Source: Veillonella sp. AM51-8BH (lineage in GTDB: Bacteria > Bacillota > Negativicutes > Veillonellales > Veillonellaceae). From it: DNA of 56,708 nucleotides. The position numbers and the translations under genes were made by a program. The stretch lies in assembly GCF_003463825.1 (NCBI RefSeq), contig NZ_QSDY01000007.1:1-56708 (forward strand), written 5' to 3'. Shown in pieces: positions 1 to 8,120 of this stretch (the stretch's first letter is position 1; every line of letters starts with the position of its first letter). Under the pieces are notes generated by a model that saw only the letters and a list, made by a program, of their open reading frames with translations, did not search any database and had not been told where the DNA came from.

Positions 1-173
1 AAAATTTATGTTATTAAAACCTGAAATAGTATAAGTGTTAATATTTGTAATAATTCTATTGTAATTTTGTTGTTAATGAGCTCTTAGTTAGATTACTTTC
101 TAGCCATGCAAATTTATAGATTAAGAATCGTAAACCAGAACCATAAATCAATGAGAAGTATAAATATAATAAT
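1..173. other. AT-rich flank with no gene seen
   Basis: This stretch lies downstream of the sirohaem protein gene and reaches the window edge. It is AT-rich and contains no reading frame with a plausible start and ribosome binding site. No clear stem followed by a T-run was seen, so the terminator of the neighbouring gene was not located. Confidence 0.5.
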
Positions 174-776
174 TTATAGTTCTACACCTTCTAATGGATT
201 ACCAAGTCGTTCTAACAGTTTTCCCATACGCTCACGTGGTTTCCCATGTTCCGCATACCAATCTACTAAGATATCTACAGCTTTTTTGGATTGCTCAACA
301 GTAAGCTTTCTAGCCAATATTTTACCAGCCTCTGGTCGCATTCCTGTATTGCCACCAACAGCCAGCATAAAACCTTGGGATGTACCAATAAAAGCAATAT
401 CTTTTACCATTGCATCCGGGCAGTTACGACCACAGCCACTAATTCCAATTTTGCACTTGTGAGATGTTTTTCGGCCGTAATGTTTTCTCTCTACATAATC
501 AGCCAATTCTTTAGTTTCCATTTGGCCATTTTTACAATAGCCTTTACCTACGCAAGCAATTAAGGAATTAACACCTCTATGAATAACAGTGGTTACACCT
601 TCTGGTAATTCAGAGATAAGTTGTTCCTTATCGTCTTTTTCAATACCTGTAATTTGTATACCTGTTACAACATGGCGGAAAGATCCACCATATTTTTCAG
701 CTAATTCTATGCATGCCTTCATTTGATCTAAAGTAAATTCGTTATGTAAACCATGTAAAATAACAGATGTCTTCAT
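174..776 (-). CDS. small sirohaem/[4Fe-4S] sulfite/nitrite reductase-like protein
   Basis: This 200-residue protein is a single-module relative of the sirohaem-containing nitrite/sulfite reductases. The cluster ligands are visible: C75 and C81 form C-x5-C (ACVGKGYC), and C115 and C119 form C-x3-C (SGCGRNCPDA), which together bind the coupled sirohaem-[4Fe-4S] centre in the family. The N-terminal 65 residues resemble the ferredoxin-like half domain. At 200 residues it is far shorter than NirB or CysI and resembles the stand-alone small proteins found in anaerobes. Whether it reduces sulfite, reduces nitrite or only carries electrons cannot be told from sequence. A strong AGGAGG lies just upstream of the ATG. 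It stands alone, with 80 bp separating it from hemW on the same strand. Confidence 0.75.
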   Translation of the reverse strand: MKTSVILHGLHNEFTLDQMKACIELAEKYGGSFRHVVTGIQITGIEKDDKEQLISELPEGVTTVIHRGVNSLIACVGKGYCKNGQMETKELADYVERKHYGRKTSHKCKIGISGCGRNCPDAMVKDIAFIGTSQGFMLAVGGNTGMRPEAGKILARKLTVEQSKKAVDILVDWYAEHGKPRERMGKLLERLGNPLEGVEL

Positions 777-857
777 CGTTCCTCCTCAAATCTAGCATGC
801 TTATTCATCATCATCCTATTTATACTAACATATTAGATTTTGAGAAACTGTGAGAAA

Positions 858-2042
858 TTACTCTCGAATAAATTGACTAAATACATAGTTACCATGCTTA
901 GCCCCTTCAGAACTTAAATGATAACTACCATTTTGATACTCTAATAAGCCTTTAGTAACTAATTCTTCTAATATATTACCAAATAAATTATGAACAGATA
1001 CGCCAAATCTATCCTCAAATTTTTGCTCATCAAGGCCCCACTTAGTACGAAGCGCTAAGAAGCAAAAGTCCTCTTGCGCTCGTTCTACAGTAATCGTCTC
1101 CGTATCGATAGTGGGCATAATATATCGATCAACGGACTGTATATAAGGCATTACATTACGATTGTTACTACGGCGTATACCATCATAGAAGGAATGAGCT
1201 CCAGCACCAAAGCCTAAATAGTCTATATAGTGCCAATATTTTAAATTATGACGACTATAGGAATTACCCTTTGCGAAATTTGAAATCTCGTATCGCTCAA
1301 ACCCTAGTTTTTTTAAACCAGCCATCATCGTATCATACATTGACTCATCTATACTTTCACTAGGAATAGAGATCAAGTTCTTTTGTACTAAATGATATAA
1401 ATAAGTGCCTACCTCAACTTGTAAACCATACGTAGAAATATGATTAATTGGTAAATCTTTTACAATATTTAAATTATGCTGAATATCCTCTAAGGTTTGT
1501 CGTGGCAAACCATAAATCAAATCTATATTGATATCTGTAAAGCCTGCCTCTTTTGCTTCATAAACAGCTTGTTTAGCCTTTTCCCCATTATGACTGCGAT
1601 GTAGCATGGTAAGCGCCTTATCATCAAAGGTTTGAACGCCAAAACTAATACGATTAAAGCCTAGTTTAACTAATTTAGTTAGATACTGTAAATCTACTTC
1701 CCCAGGATTGGACTCGATTGTCATATGACAGTTTTTATCGATAGTAAAAATACTTTTTATTTTATCAATAATCATCTGTAGCTGTTGAATTGATAATTCA
1801 GTAGGCGTACCACCACCAAAGTAAATCGTATCAATGGACCGCTCTTTAGATTCAGGATGTTCAGAAACCCAAAGATCCATCTCTTGTACTAAGGCATATA
1901 CATAGGTTTCATAATAATCTTGTAAATTTTGATAGGCAGGAAAATCACAGTACATACATTTCTGTTTACAAAAAGGGATATGGACATACAAGCCCATATC
2001 CCCAAGTGTAGACAGATTCAAAGTATTAGAATCTGTTTTCAT
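858..2042 (-). CDS. hemW: radical SAM haem chaperone HemW
   Basis: HemW is a radical SAM protein related to oxygen-independent coproporphyrinogen oxidase (HemN) that binds haem and delivers it to haem proteins. The CxxxCxxC cluster motif (PFCKQKCMYC) is near residue 25-32, followed by the family GGGTP loop (YFGGGTPTEL). The C-terminal part has the HemN_C-type fold, with GAGAHSF and the FLALRT stretch. I chose the ATG at 2042, preceded by GAGGA; a TTG five codons upstream would overlap lepA. The gene follows lepA by 4 bp, the usual lepA-hemW pair of Firmicutes. Length of 394 residues is normal. The family is often misnamed HemN; the lack of HemN-specific extra residues favours HemW. Confidence 0.9.
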   Translation of the reverse strand: MKTDSNTLNLSTLGDMGLYVHIPFCKQKCMYCDFPAYQNLQDYYETYVYALVQEMDLWVSEHPESKERSIDTIYFGGGTPTELSIQQLQMIIDKIKSIFTIDKNCHMTIESNPGEVDLQYLTKLVKLGFNRISFGVQTFDDKALTMLHRSHNGEKAKQAVYEAKEAGFTDINIDLIYGLPRQTLEDIQHNLNIVKDLPINHISTYGLQVEVGTYLYHLVQKNLISIPSESIDESMYDTMMAGLKKLGFERYEISNFAKGNSYSRHNLKYWHYIDYLGFGAGAHSFYDGIRRSNNRNVMPYIQSVDRYIMPTIDTETITVERAQEDFCFLALRTKWGLDEQKFEDRFGVSVHNLFGNILEELVTKGLLEYQNGSYHLSSEGAKHGNYVFSQFIRE

Positions 2043-2046
2043 TATA

Positions 2047-3846
2047 TTAGTCCTCAACCTTGAGAATAGCCATGAATGCTTCTTGTGGAATCTCTACAGA
2101 GCCCACTGACTTCATACGTTTCTTACCGGCTTTTTGTTTTTCTAAGAGTTTACGTTTACGAGAAATATCGCCACCATAACATTTTGCTAAAACGTCTTTA
2201 CGCCAAGCCTTTACGGTTTCACGAGCCACAATTTTCGTGCCTACCGCTGCTTGAATAGGAATTTCAAACATTTGACGAGGAATTAATTCTTTTAATTTCT
2301 CAGCTAATGCACGACCACGTGTAGCAGCACGGTCCTTATGTACGATAATAGACAATGCATCCACAGGATCACCATTTAACAGAATATCCATCTTAACCAT
2401 TGGAGATTGTTTATACCCAATCAACTCATAGTCAAGAGATGCATAACCCTTGGTAGCAGATTTCAATTTATCAAAGTAGTCGTAAATAATTTCACTCAAA
2501 GGCAAGTGATATACAACAGATACACGTGTTTCATCCAAATATTCCATGGATTGATATTCACCGCGTTTATCTTGAGATAACTCCATAATAGTACCAACAA
2601 AGTCTTTAGGCACAATAGTTGTGGCTTTTACATATGGTTCTTCAATGTAATCGATTTCAGTTGGTGGTGGTAATTTAGCAGGGTTATCCACTTCAAGCAT
2701 TTCCCCATTCGTCTTATAAACCTTGTAGTTTACAGATGGAGCTGTTGTAATAAGGGATAAGTTATATTCACGCTCTAACCGTTCTTGAATAACGTCCATA
2801 TGTAAAAGTCCAAGGAAGCCACAACGGAAACCAAATCCCAATGCCAAGGATGTTTCAGCTTCATATTCTAAAGCAGCATCATTAAGCTGTAACTTTTCTA
2901 ATGCATCACGAAGATTTTCATAGTCCTTAGAATCTGTTGGATACAAGCCACAATATACCATGGATACGGCTTTTCGATAGCCTGGTAATGGTTCTGGTGC
3001 AGGATTATCAGCTAATGTTACCGTATCACCTACGTGACAGTCTGCTACATTCTTAATACTTGCCGCAATACAACCTACAGAACCACATGGTAATTCCTGA
3101 ACAGGCACAAGATTTGGTGTAAAGATGCCGAGCTCAGTTACATCAAAATCCTTATTATCATGCATCATGCGAATGGTATCTTTTGCTTTAATAGTACCTT
3201 CTTTTACGCGCACATAAGCAATAGCACCTTTATAGGCATCAAAGCGACTATCAAAAATCAATGCTCTTGTTGGTGCATCAGATTTATCTGGTGGTGCAGG
3301 GACCTTATTTACAATGGCTTCTAAAATATCTGGAATGCCAATGCCAGATTTAGCAGAACATAATACTGCTTCTGATGCGTCTAAACCAATGATATCTTCA
3401 ATTTCATGTTTAACTCGATCAGGATCGGCAGAAGGCAAATCTATTTTGTTAATAACAGGAATAATTTCAAGATCATGTTCTAAAGCGAGATACACATTCG
3501 CCAACGTTTGAGCCTCTACACCTTGTGCAGCATCTACTACCAGTAATGCACCTTCACAAGCTGCAAGAGAACGAGATACTTCATAGCTGAAATCCACATG
3601 GCCAGGAGTATCGATAAGGTTCAAAGTATACTCTTCTCCATCTTGTGCTTTATACAAAATTCGAACAGATTGCGCCTTAATAGTAATACCGCGTTCTCGT
3701 TCTAAATCCATGGAGTCCAAAACTTGAGCCTCCATTTCACGCTTTTGTAATGTGCCAGTATATTCAATTAATCTGTCGGCAATGGTAGATTTACCATGGT
3801 CAATATGAGCTATAATACAGAAGTTTCTAATCTTTTTCGTTGACAT
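2047..3846 (-). CDS. lepA: elongation factor 4 (LepA)
   Basis: LepA is a ribosome-binding translational GTPase that promotes back-translocation and helps initiation or subunit maturation. All GTPase motifs are present: G1 AHIDHGKST (residues 13-21), G3 DTPGHVDF (about 79-86) and G4 NKIDLP (about 133). EF-G-like domains II, III and V follow. The C-terminal LepA-specific domain with its basic tail ([16 protein letters not shown]) is intact. The 599-residue length is standard. It sits 38 bp downstream of mnmA and directly before hemW, so the three are probably transcribed together from the mnmA promoter. Confidence 0.97.
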   Translation of the reverse strand: MSTKKIRNFCIIAHIDHGKSTIADRLIEYTGTLQKREMEAQVLDSMDLERERGITIKAQSVRILYKAQDGEEYTLNLIDTPGHVDFSYEVSRSLAACEGALLVVDAAQGVEAQTLANVYLALEHDLEIIPVINKIDLPSADPDRVKHEIEDIIGLDASEAVLCSAKSGIGIPDILEAIVNKVPAPPDKSDAPTRALIFDSRFDAYKGAIAYVRVKEGTIKAKDTIRMMHDNKDFDVTELGIFTPNLVPVQELPCGSVGCIAASIKNVADCHVGDTVTLADNPAPEPLPGYRKAVSMVYCGLYPTDSKDYENLRDALEKLQLNDAALEYEAETSLALGFGFRCGFLGLLHMDVIQERLEREYNLSLITTAPSVNYKVYKTNGEMLEVDNPAKLPPPTEIDYIEEPYVKATTIVPKDFVGTIMELSQDKRGEYQSMEYLDETRVSVVYHLPLSEIIYDYFDKLKSATKGYASLDYELIGYKQSPMVKMDILLNGDPVDALSIIVHKDRAATRGRALAEKLKELIPRQMFEIPIQAAVGTKIVARETVKAWRKDVLAKCYGGDISRKRKLLEKQKAGKKRMKSVGSVEIPQEAFMAILKVED

Positions 3847-3884
3847 ACTATGTAAACAAGTTCAAGGAACTTGTATTCTCCTTT

Positions 3885-4946
3885 CTAACATACGCGATCG
3901 ATAACAGCACCTCCTAATAGTTGAGTGCCATTATAAAAGGCTACGGACTGACCTGGTGTAATAGCCCGTTGTGGTTCTTCGAAGATAACTTCCATCGTAT
4001 CATCATCTAAGATACGTGCAGTACAAGGTGAAGGATTTGCTGCATAGCGAATTTTACCTTCTGCTTTTAATTCTTTATGAATTGTATCATCCAGGAAATT
4101 ATAGAACTTACAAATCATACGATTCGTAAAAAGTCGATCATTAGGACCTACAATGACTTCATTGCGTTCACCATTAAAACCAATTACATATAATGGATGC
4201 TTATATGCAATTCCAAGGCCCTTACGTTGGCCTATAGTGTAGTTAAATAAACCATTGTGTTTACCTAATACCTCACCATCTTCAGTAACGATATTACCAG
4301 ACTTTGGTTTATCTTTCATTTCTTCTACTACAAGCTTTTGATAGTTCCCATGAGGCAAGAAGCAAATATCAACACTATCTGGTTTTTTAGCTACTGGCAA
4401 ATCATATTCAGCAGCTAATTTACGTGTTTCAGTCTTACATTGGCCACCTAGTGGGAACATAAGGTGACTCAAAATGCGTTGGTTCATATTATACATAACA
4501 TAGCTTTGGTCTTTAGTAGGATCAACGCCTTTATGTAATTCATATAAACCAGTTTCTTCATTATAATTAACCTGTGCATAATGGCCAGTAACCATATGTG
4601 TGGCACCAAGTTCAAGGGCTCGATTGAGCATCAAATCAAATTTGATATTTTTATTACAGAATACACAAGGATTTGGTGTACGACCATAGGCATATTCTTT
4701 TACGAAGTAATCTACTACATTATCGTAGAATACATCACGAGCATCAATAACATGATGCTCAATACCAAGAAAATCACACATCTTCTTAGCATCTGTTACA
4801 GCGAGAGGCACTGAATCATAAGGTGTACCACTCACCCACAGCCATAGGGTAATACCAAATACTTTATAGCCTTGTTTTAGTAGCATTGCAGCAGTTAAAG
4901 AACTATCTACGCCGCCACTCATAGCTACAGCGATAACTTTTTCCAT
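3885..4946 (-). CDS. mnmA: tRNA 2-thiouridylase MnmA
   Basis: MnmA activates U34 of tRNA(Lys/Glu/Gln) with ATP and transfers sulfur to form s2U34. The PP-loop SGGVDSS is at residues 10-16. The catalytic cysteines are C97 (in NPCVFCNKN) and C195 (in SVDICFLPHG). The C-terminal beta-barrel is present, giving 353 residues. The ATG at 4946 was chosen because AAAGGAG precedes it at good spacing; an in-frame start ten codons upstream lacks a site and lies in a leader hairpin. The gene begins a unit with lepA and hemW and is preceded by an unusual hairpin-rich leader at 4961-5060. Confidence 0.95.
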   Translation of the reverse strand: MEKVIAVAMSGGVDSSLTAAMLLKQGYKVFGITLWLWVSGTPYDSVPLAVTDAKKMCDFLGIEHHVIDARDVFYDNVVDYFVKEYAYGRTPNPCVFCNKNIKFDLMLNRALELGATHMVTGHYAQVNYNEETGLYELHKGVDPTKDQSYVMYNMNQRILSHLMFPLGGQCKTETRKLAAEYDLPVAKKPDSVDICFLPHGNYQKLVVEEMKDKPKSGNIVTEDGEVLGKHNGLFNYTIGQRKGLGIAYKHPLYVIGFNGERNEVIVGPNDRLFTNRMICKFYNFLDDTIHKELKAEGKIRYAANPSPCTARILDDDTMEVIFEEPQRAITPGQSVAFYNGTQLLGGAVIDRVC

Positions 4947-4960
4947 ACTTTCTCCTTTTA

Positions 4961-5060
4961 ATGATCTCTTGATCATAAAACTAATCAGGGTGAAAGCCTG
5001 ACGTGTAAAACACTAGTTCGGTGTAAAAGTCCGAGTAGTATTGCTATGAAATTATAGCAA
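4961..5060 (-). promoter_or_regulatory. structured mnmA leader with tandem small hairpins
   Basis: Between the mnmA promoter and ribosome binding site lie several short inverted repeats in a row. They are TTGCTAT/ATAGCAA (5041-5047 with 5054-5060), TCGG/CCGA (5018-5021 with 5031-5034), CAGG/CCTG (4986-4989 with 4997-5000) and ATGATC/GATCAT (4961-4966 with 4971-4976). The second and third are copies of one unit: on the plus strand CTAATCAGGGTGAAAG and CTAGTTCGGTGTAAAAG, with GTGTAAAACAC between them. The last hairpin abuts the Shine-Dalgarno sequence. I do not recognise a known riboswitch class; the resemblance to FMN riboswitch arms is superficial. Confidence 0.45.
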
Positions 5061-5065
5061 CTTAT

Positions 5066-5095
5066 ATTATAGCCTAGAATAAGGTACATTGAAAA
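5066..5095 (-). promoter_or_regulatory. predicted promoter of mnmA-lepA-hemW
   Basis: A perfect TATAAT -10 box (5066-5071) lies 18 bp downstream of a TTTTCA -35-like box (5090-5095) on the minus strand. It sits just after the terminator of the preceding operon and just before the structured mnmA leader. A second TATAAT at 5051-5056, with an upstream TG, lies inside the first leader hairpin and could be an alternative. Confidence 0.5.
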
Positions 5096-5102
5096 GATTT
5101 GA

Positions 5103-5140
5103 AATAAAAAGAATCCCCTTCATCAAAAGAAAGAGATTCT
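5103..5140 (-). terminator. intrinsic terminator after the PLP lyase gene
   Basis: On the minus strand AGAATCTCTTTC pairs with GAAGGGGATTCT over 12 bp (three G-T pairs). The loop has seven bases and the stem is followed by TTTTTATTT. It begins a few bases after the stop codon of the PLP lyase gene and closes the long PHP-to-miaA operon. Confidence 0.8.
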
Positions 5141-5145
5141 AATTA

Positions 5146-6384
5146 TTATCTATGTTTTAAAAGCTCTTCAGCGGCTCCTAGAATACCGAGCATAGAATGC
5201 TCAAATACTAAGCCACCTTGCATGAAAATCGTATATGGAGGACGAACAGGACCATCTGCACTTAATTCAATAGAAGAGCCTTGTACAAAGGTACCACCGG
5301 CCATGATGATTTTATCTTCGTACCCAGGCATATCACCAGGAATAGGATGTACGTGAGCATCTACAGGAGAATATGCTTGCATACCTACACAGAAGTGCTC
5401 CATTTCTTCTCCATTTTTTAGATTAATAGCTTGAATTAAATCATAGCGATCAGCATTTACCTTAGGGAAGACATCATATCCTAACAATTCACCTACTGCA
5501 GCTGTATATACAGCCCCTTTAAGAGCTTGTAATACTACATGAGGAGCCATAAACAAGCCTTGGAAGAATAATCGGTAACCAGGCGCATAAGAGCCCATAT
5601 GATCACCAAGTCCTGGAGCAGTGAGTTGGTACGCTGCATCTTCAACTAAGTCTTCACGACCTACAATATATCCACCTGTTGGTGCTAAGCCGCCCCCTGC
5701 ATTTTTAATGAGCGAACCAGCCATAATATCTGCACCTGCTTCTAAAGGTTCTTGCAGTTCTGTAAATTCACCATAACAATTATCTACGAAACAAATGGTA
5801 TTAGGATTTTTAGCTTTTACAGCATCTACAATGATCTTAATATCAGCAATGGATAATGGTTCACGTGTGCTATAACCACGAGAACGTTGAATGACCACTA
5901 CCCGCGTATTATCATTAACGGCGTTAGCAATAGCTTCAACATCATAGGTATTATCTTTCAATGGTACCTCAGTATAAGTAAAGCCTTTTTCTACTAAAGA
6001 ACCACGTACTTCACGAGCAGCACCAATTACGGATTGCATCGTATCGTAAGGAGCCCCAACTGCATAGATAAATTCGGTCCCTTTTGAACCATTCCCCATT
6101 AAAGAAATCAAAGTTGTTGCTAGTGCATGAGTACCAGAAACAAAATGGGGACGAACGATGGCTTTTTCACCTTTAAATACATAGGCGAATACTTCATCTA
6201 ACTTCTCACGGCCCACATCGTTATAGCCATAACCAGTAGTACCTGTAAAATGATAATCAGATACTTGGCACTCTTTAAAGGCTTCTAATACCTTTTTTGT
6301 ATTGGCTAATGCAATAGGTTCAAATTTCTTAAATTCTGGTTCAGCCAACTCAAGGGCTTTACTGCGTATTTCTTCTAATGTCAT
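5146..6384 (-). CDS. PLP-dependent methionine gamma-lyase family protein (YnbB-like)
   Basis: This 412-residue protein belongs to the group annotated as aluminium resistance protein or methionine gamma-lyase family, a branch of fold type I PLP enzymes. The probable PLP lysine is K227 in AGSLIKNAGGG. The phosphate-binding GTHALATT is near residue 84, and the cofactor-stacking region CFVDNCYGEF is near 199-207. The true substrate is not settled; the aluminium link rests on an old annotation. It overlaps the end of miaA by 4 bp, an arrangement familiar from other Firmicutes, and is the last gene before a strong terminator. Confidence 0.85.
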   Translation of the reverse strand: MTLEEIRSKALELAEPEFKKFEPIALANTKKVLEAFKECQVSDYHFTGTTGYGYNDVGREKLDEVFAYVFKGEKAIVRPHFVSGTHALATTLISLMGNGSKGTEFIYAVGAPYDTMQSVIGAAREVRGSLVEKGFTYTEVPLKDNTYDVEAIANAVNDNTRVVVIQRSRGYSTREPLSIADIKIIVDAVKAKNPNTICFVDNCYGEFTELQEPLEAGADIMAGSLIKNAGGGLAPTGGYIVGREDLVEDAAYQLTAPGLGDHMGSYAPGYRLFFQGLFMAPHVVLQALKGAVYTAAVGELLGYDVFPKVNADRYDLIQAINLKNGEEMEHFCVGMQAYSPVDAHVHPIPGDMPGYEDKIIMAGGTFVQGSSIELSADGPVRPPYTIFMQGGLVFEHSMLGILGAAEELLKHR

Positions 6385-7310
6385 GCTAATCCTTCTCTAC
6401 GAATTAATTCCATAGCTTTATTAAATATAAAATCTTTAGATGTATTATTATCAATATGAATCCATTCAATATATGGCATGCGCTTATACCAAGTGATTTG
6501 TCGCTTTGCGAAATGACGAGTATTTTTCTTAATTAAATCTCTACATTCATCAAGATTAATAGTGCCATTTATATAGTCTACAACCTCTTTATAGCCAATC
6601 CCCTTAAAGGCTTGGCAATCAGGATTTACACCGGACTTAACGAGTTGCTCAACTTCTTCAATTAAACCTGCATCAAACATCATATCAACGCGTAAATTGA
6701 TGCGTTCATATAACTGATCACGATCTCTCATAAGACCAATAACAGGTCCTTTATAGGATATCCCATCTTTTGTTTGATTACGTAACGAATCTACATCACC
6801 ATGATGTAATATCTCAATAGCTCGATATAGACGATGCTTATCACTATATTGAATTTCTATATTATGTTTTTTTCCCAATATGAAAGCGTATTCTCGTAAA
6901 CCATTAATACCTTTAGCATTAAATAGCTCATCTAGCTCTAATCGTAAACTTTCATCAGGCTTAACGTCATTAAAGTTATAGTTTTCTAATAATGATTGAA
7001 CGTATAACCCTGTACCACCAGACAGAATAGGTAGAATATTTCTATCTTTTAATCTACTGATTATTTCTTTAGCTTGATGTTGGAAAATAGATACTGAATA
7101 TGAATCATTTGGTTCTAAAATATCGATAAGATGATGTTTCACTCTGTTAAGTTCATCCGCCGATGGTTTAGCGGTACCAATATTGAGTTGTTTATATACT
7201 TGGTAAGCATCACCAGAAATAACCTCAGCCTGTAGCTGTTCAGCTAAGTCCAAGGTAAGATCTGTTTTACCTACCGCCGTTGGTCCAACGATGGTAATTA
7301 AGGGATTCAC
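6381..7310 (-). CDS. miaA: tRNA dimethylallyltransferase MiaA
   Basis: MiaA transfers a dimethylallyl group from DMAPP to N6 of A37 in tRNAs reading codons that start with U, giving i6A37. The P-loop GPTAVGKT is at residues 9-16, followed by the DMAPP/tRNA-contacting SGDAYQVYK and SGGTGLY segments. The tRNA-binding C-terminal half (QITWYKRMPYIEWI) is present. The 309-residue length is normal. The product i6A37 is the substrate of MiaB, encoded in the same operon, and DMAPP comes from the MEP pathway genes elsewhere in this window. It overlaps the flanking genes by 4 bp on each side. Confidence 0.96.
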   Translation of the reverse strand: MNPLITIVGPTAVGKTDLTLDLAEQLQAEVISGDAYQVYKQLNIGTAKPSADELNRVKHHLIDILEPNDSYSVSIFQHQAKEIISRLKDRNILPILSGGTGLYVQSLLENYNFNDVKPDESLRLELDELFNAKGINGLREYAFILGKKHNIEIQYSDKHRLYRAIEILHHGDVDSLRNQTKDGISYKGPVIGLMRDRDQLYERINLRVDMMFDAGLIEEVEQLVKSGVNPDCQAFKGIGYKEVVDYINGTINLDECRDLIKKNTRHFAKRQITWYKRMPYIEWIHIDNNTSKDFIFNKAMELIRREGLA

Positions 7311-8119
7311 ATTAACTCCTTCATATATACACCATAGCCTATACGACTATATTTTCCGCCCACCCATTGTTGCGGTGGATACTTTTGAAAGACCGAACTA
7401 AATGGTCGTTCTTTAATAATAACACCATAAGTGGCAACACGCATAGCCTGTGCCATGATTTTAGCATCAATACGACTTTCCAACGTATGACCCCGAAGAG
7501 GTTTGAATTGAGGACTTTCCTCTACAGGAACTTCAAACATGGGATCAAAATAAATAATATCAATACTATTGTCAGGTAAGTTTGGTAAATAGTGTTCAAA
7601 GGTATCATGATTTACCGTAATACGTCGCAATGCATTTGTTACACTATCCTCACTATGAATATAATGAGCTAAACCATAACTAGTAGCAAGCCATATAGGT
7701 AAAGAACCTTCTAGGCCAGTTATTTGAGCTTGTGGGTAACCATAACTTACTACAATACTGTCACTACCAAGGCCAATTGTACAGTCTAAAAAGGTAAATC
7801 TTTCTCTATTAGATAATCCTTTTGTATCTAATATGACTTGTACCGCATTAACGAGATGATCGCCTTCACCGCGTTGTAAACGTAATATACGTAATTGAGC
7901 CATAGACAAATGAAAGGTATGTTGTTGATTTTCTGGGAAATGAATCGTTAATCCAGAATCAGTCAGAACCGCAATATATTCACATTGATACTTACCGAAT
8001 AAGGCTGGTATCGATGTTTTACCTCGTTTAATATATGTCATATGCATAGAGGAAGCCAGTGCTTTGGCTTCCTCCTGAATGACCTCATTAGATTTTTGAG
8101 ATGTGGTTAGTATATTCAT
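7307..8119 (-). CDS. class I SAM methyltransferase, RsmJ-like
   Basis: A 270-residue protein with a Rossmann methyltransferase core. The SAM-binding LDCTIGLGSD is at residues 111-120, an acidic ribose contact follows near LEG (136), and the catalytic-type DPMF is at 192-195. These features, especially DPMF, match the RsmJ family (16S rRNA m2G1516 methylation in E. coli) and its Firmicutes relatives. The N-terminal 100 residues differ from E. coli RsmJ, so the substrate is uncertain. It starts right after the mutL stop and overlaps miaA by 4 bp, so it is part of the mutS-mutL-miaA operon. Confidence 0.75.
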   Translation of the reverse strand: MNILTTSQKSNEVIQEEAKALASSMHMTYIKRGKTSIPALFGKYQCEYIAVLTDSGLTIHFPENQQHTFHLSMAQLRILRLQRGEGDHLVNAVQVILDTKGLSNRERFTFLDCTIGLGSDSIVVSYGYPQAQITGLEGSLPIWLATSYGLAHYIHSEDSVTNALRRITVNHDTFEHYLPNLPDNSIDIIYFDPMFEVPVEESPQFKPLRGHTLESRIDAKIMAQAMRVATYGVIIKERPFSSVFQKYPPQQWVGGKYSRIGYGVYMKELM

Positions 8120-8120
8120 A

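Noticed and set aside
4981..5060. FMN riboswitch on the plus strand
   Set aside because: Phrases like GGTGAAAG and CGGTGTAAAAGTCCG resemble two arms of the FMN aptamer, but the other conserved arms are missing and no plus-strand gene follows.
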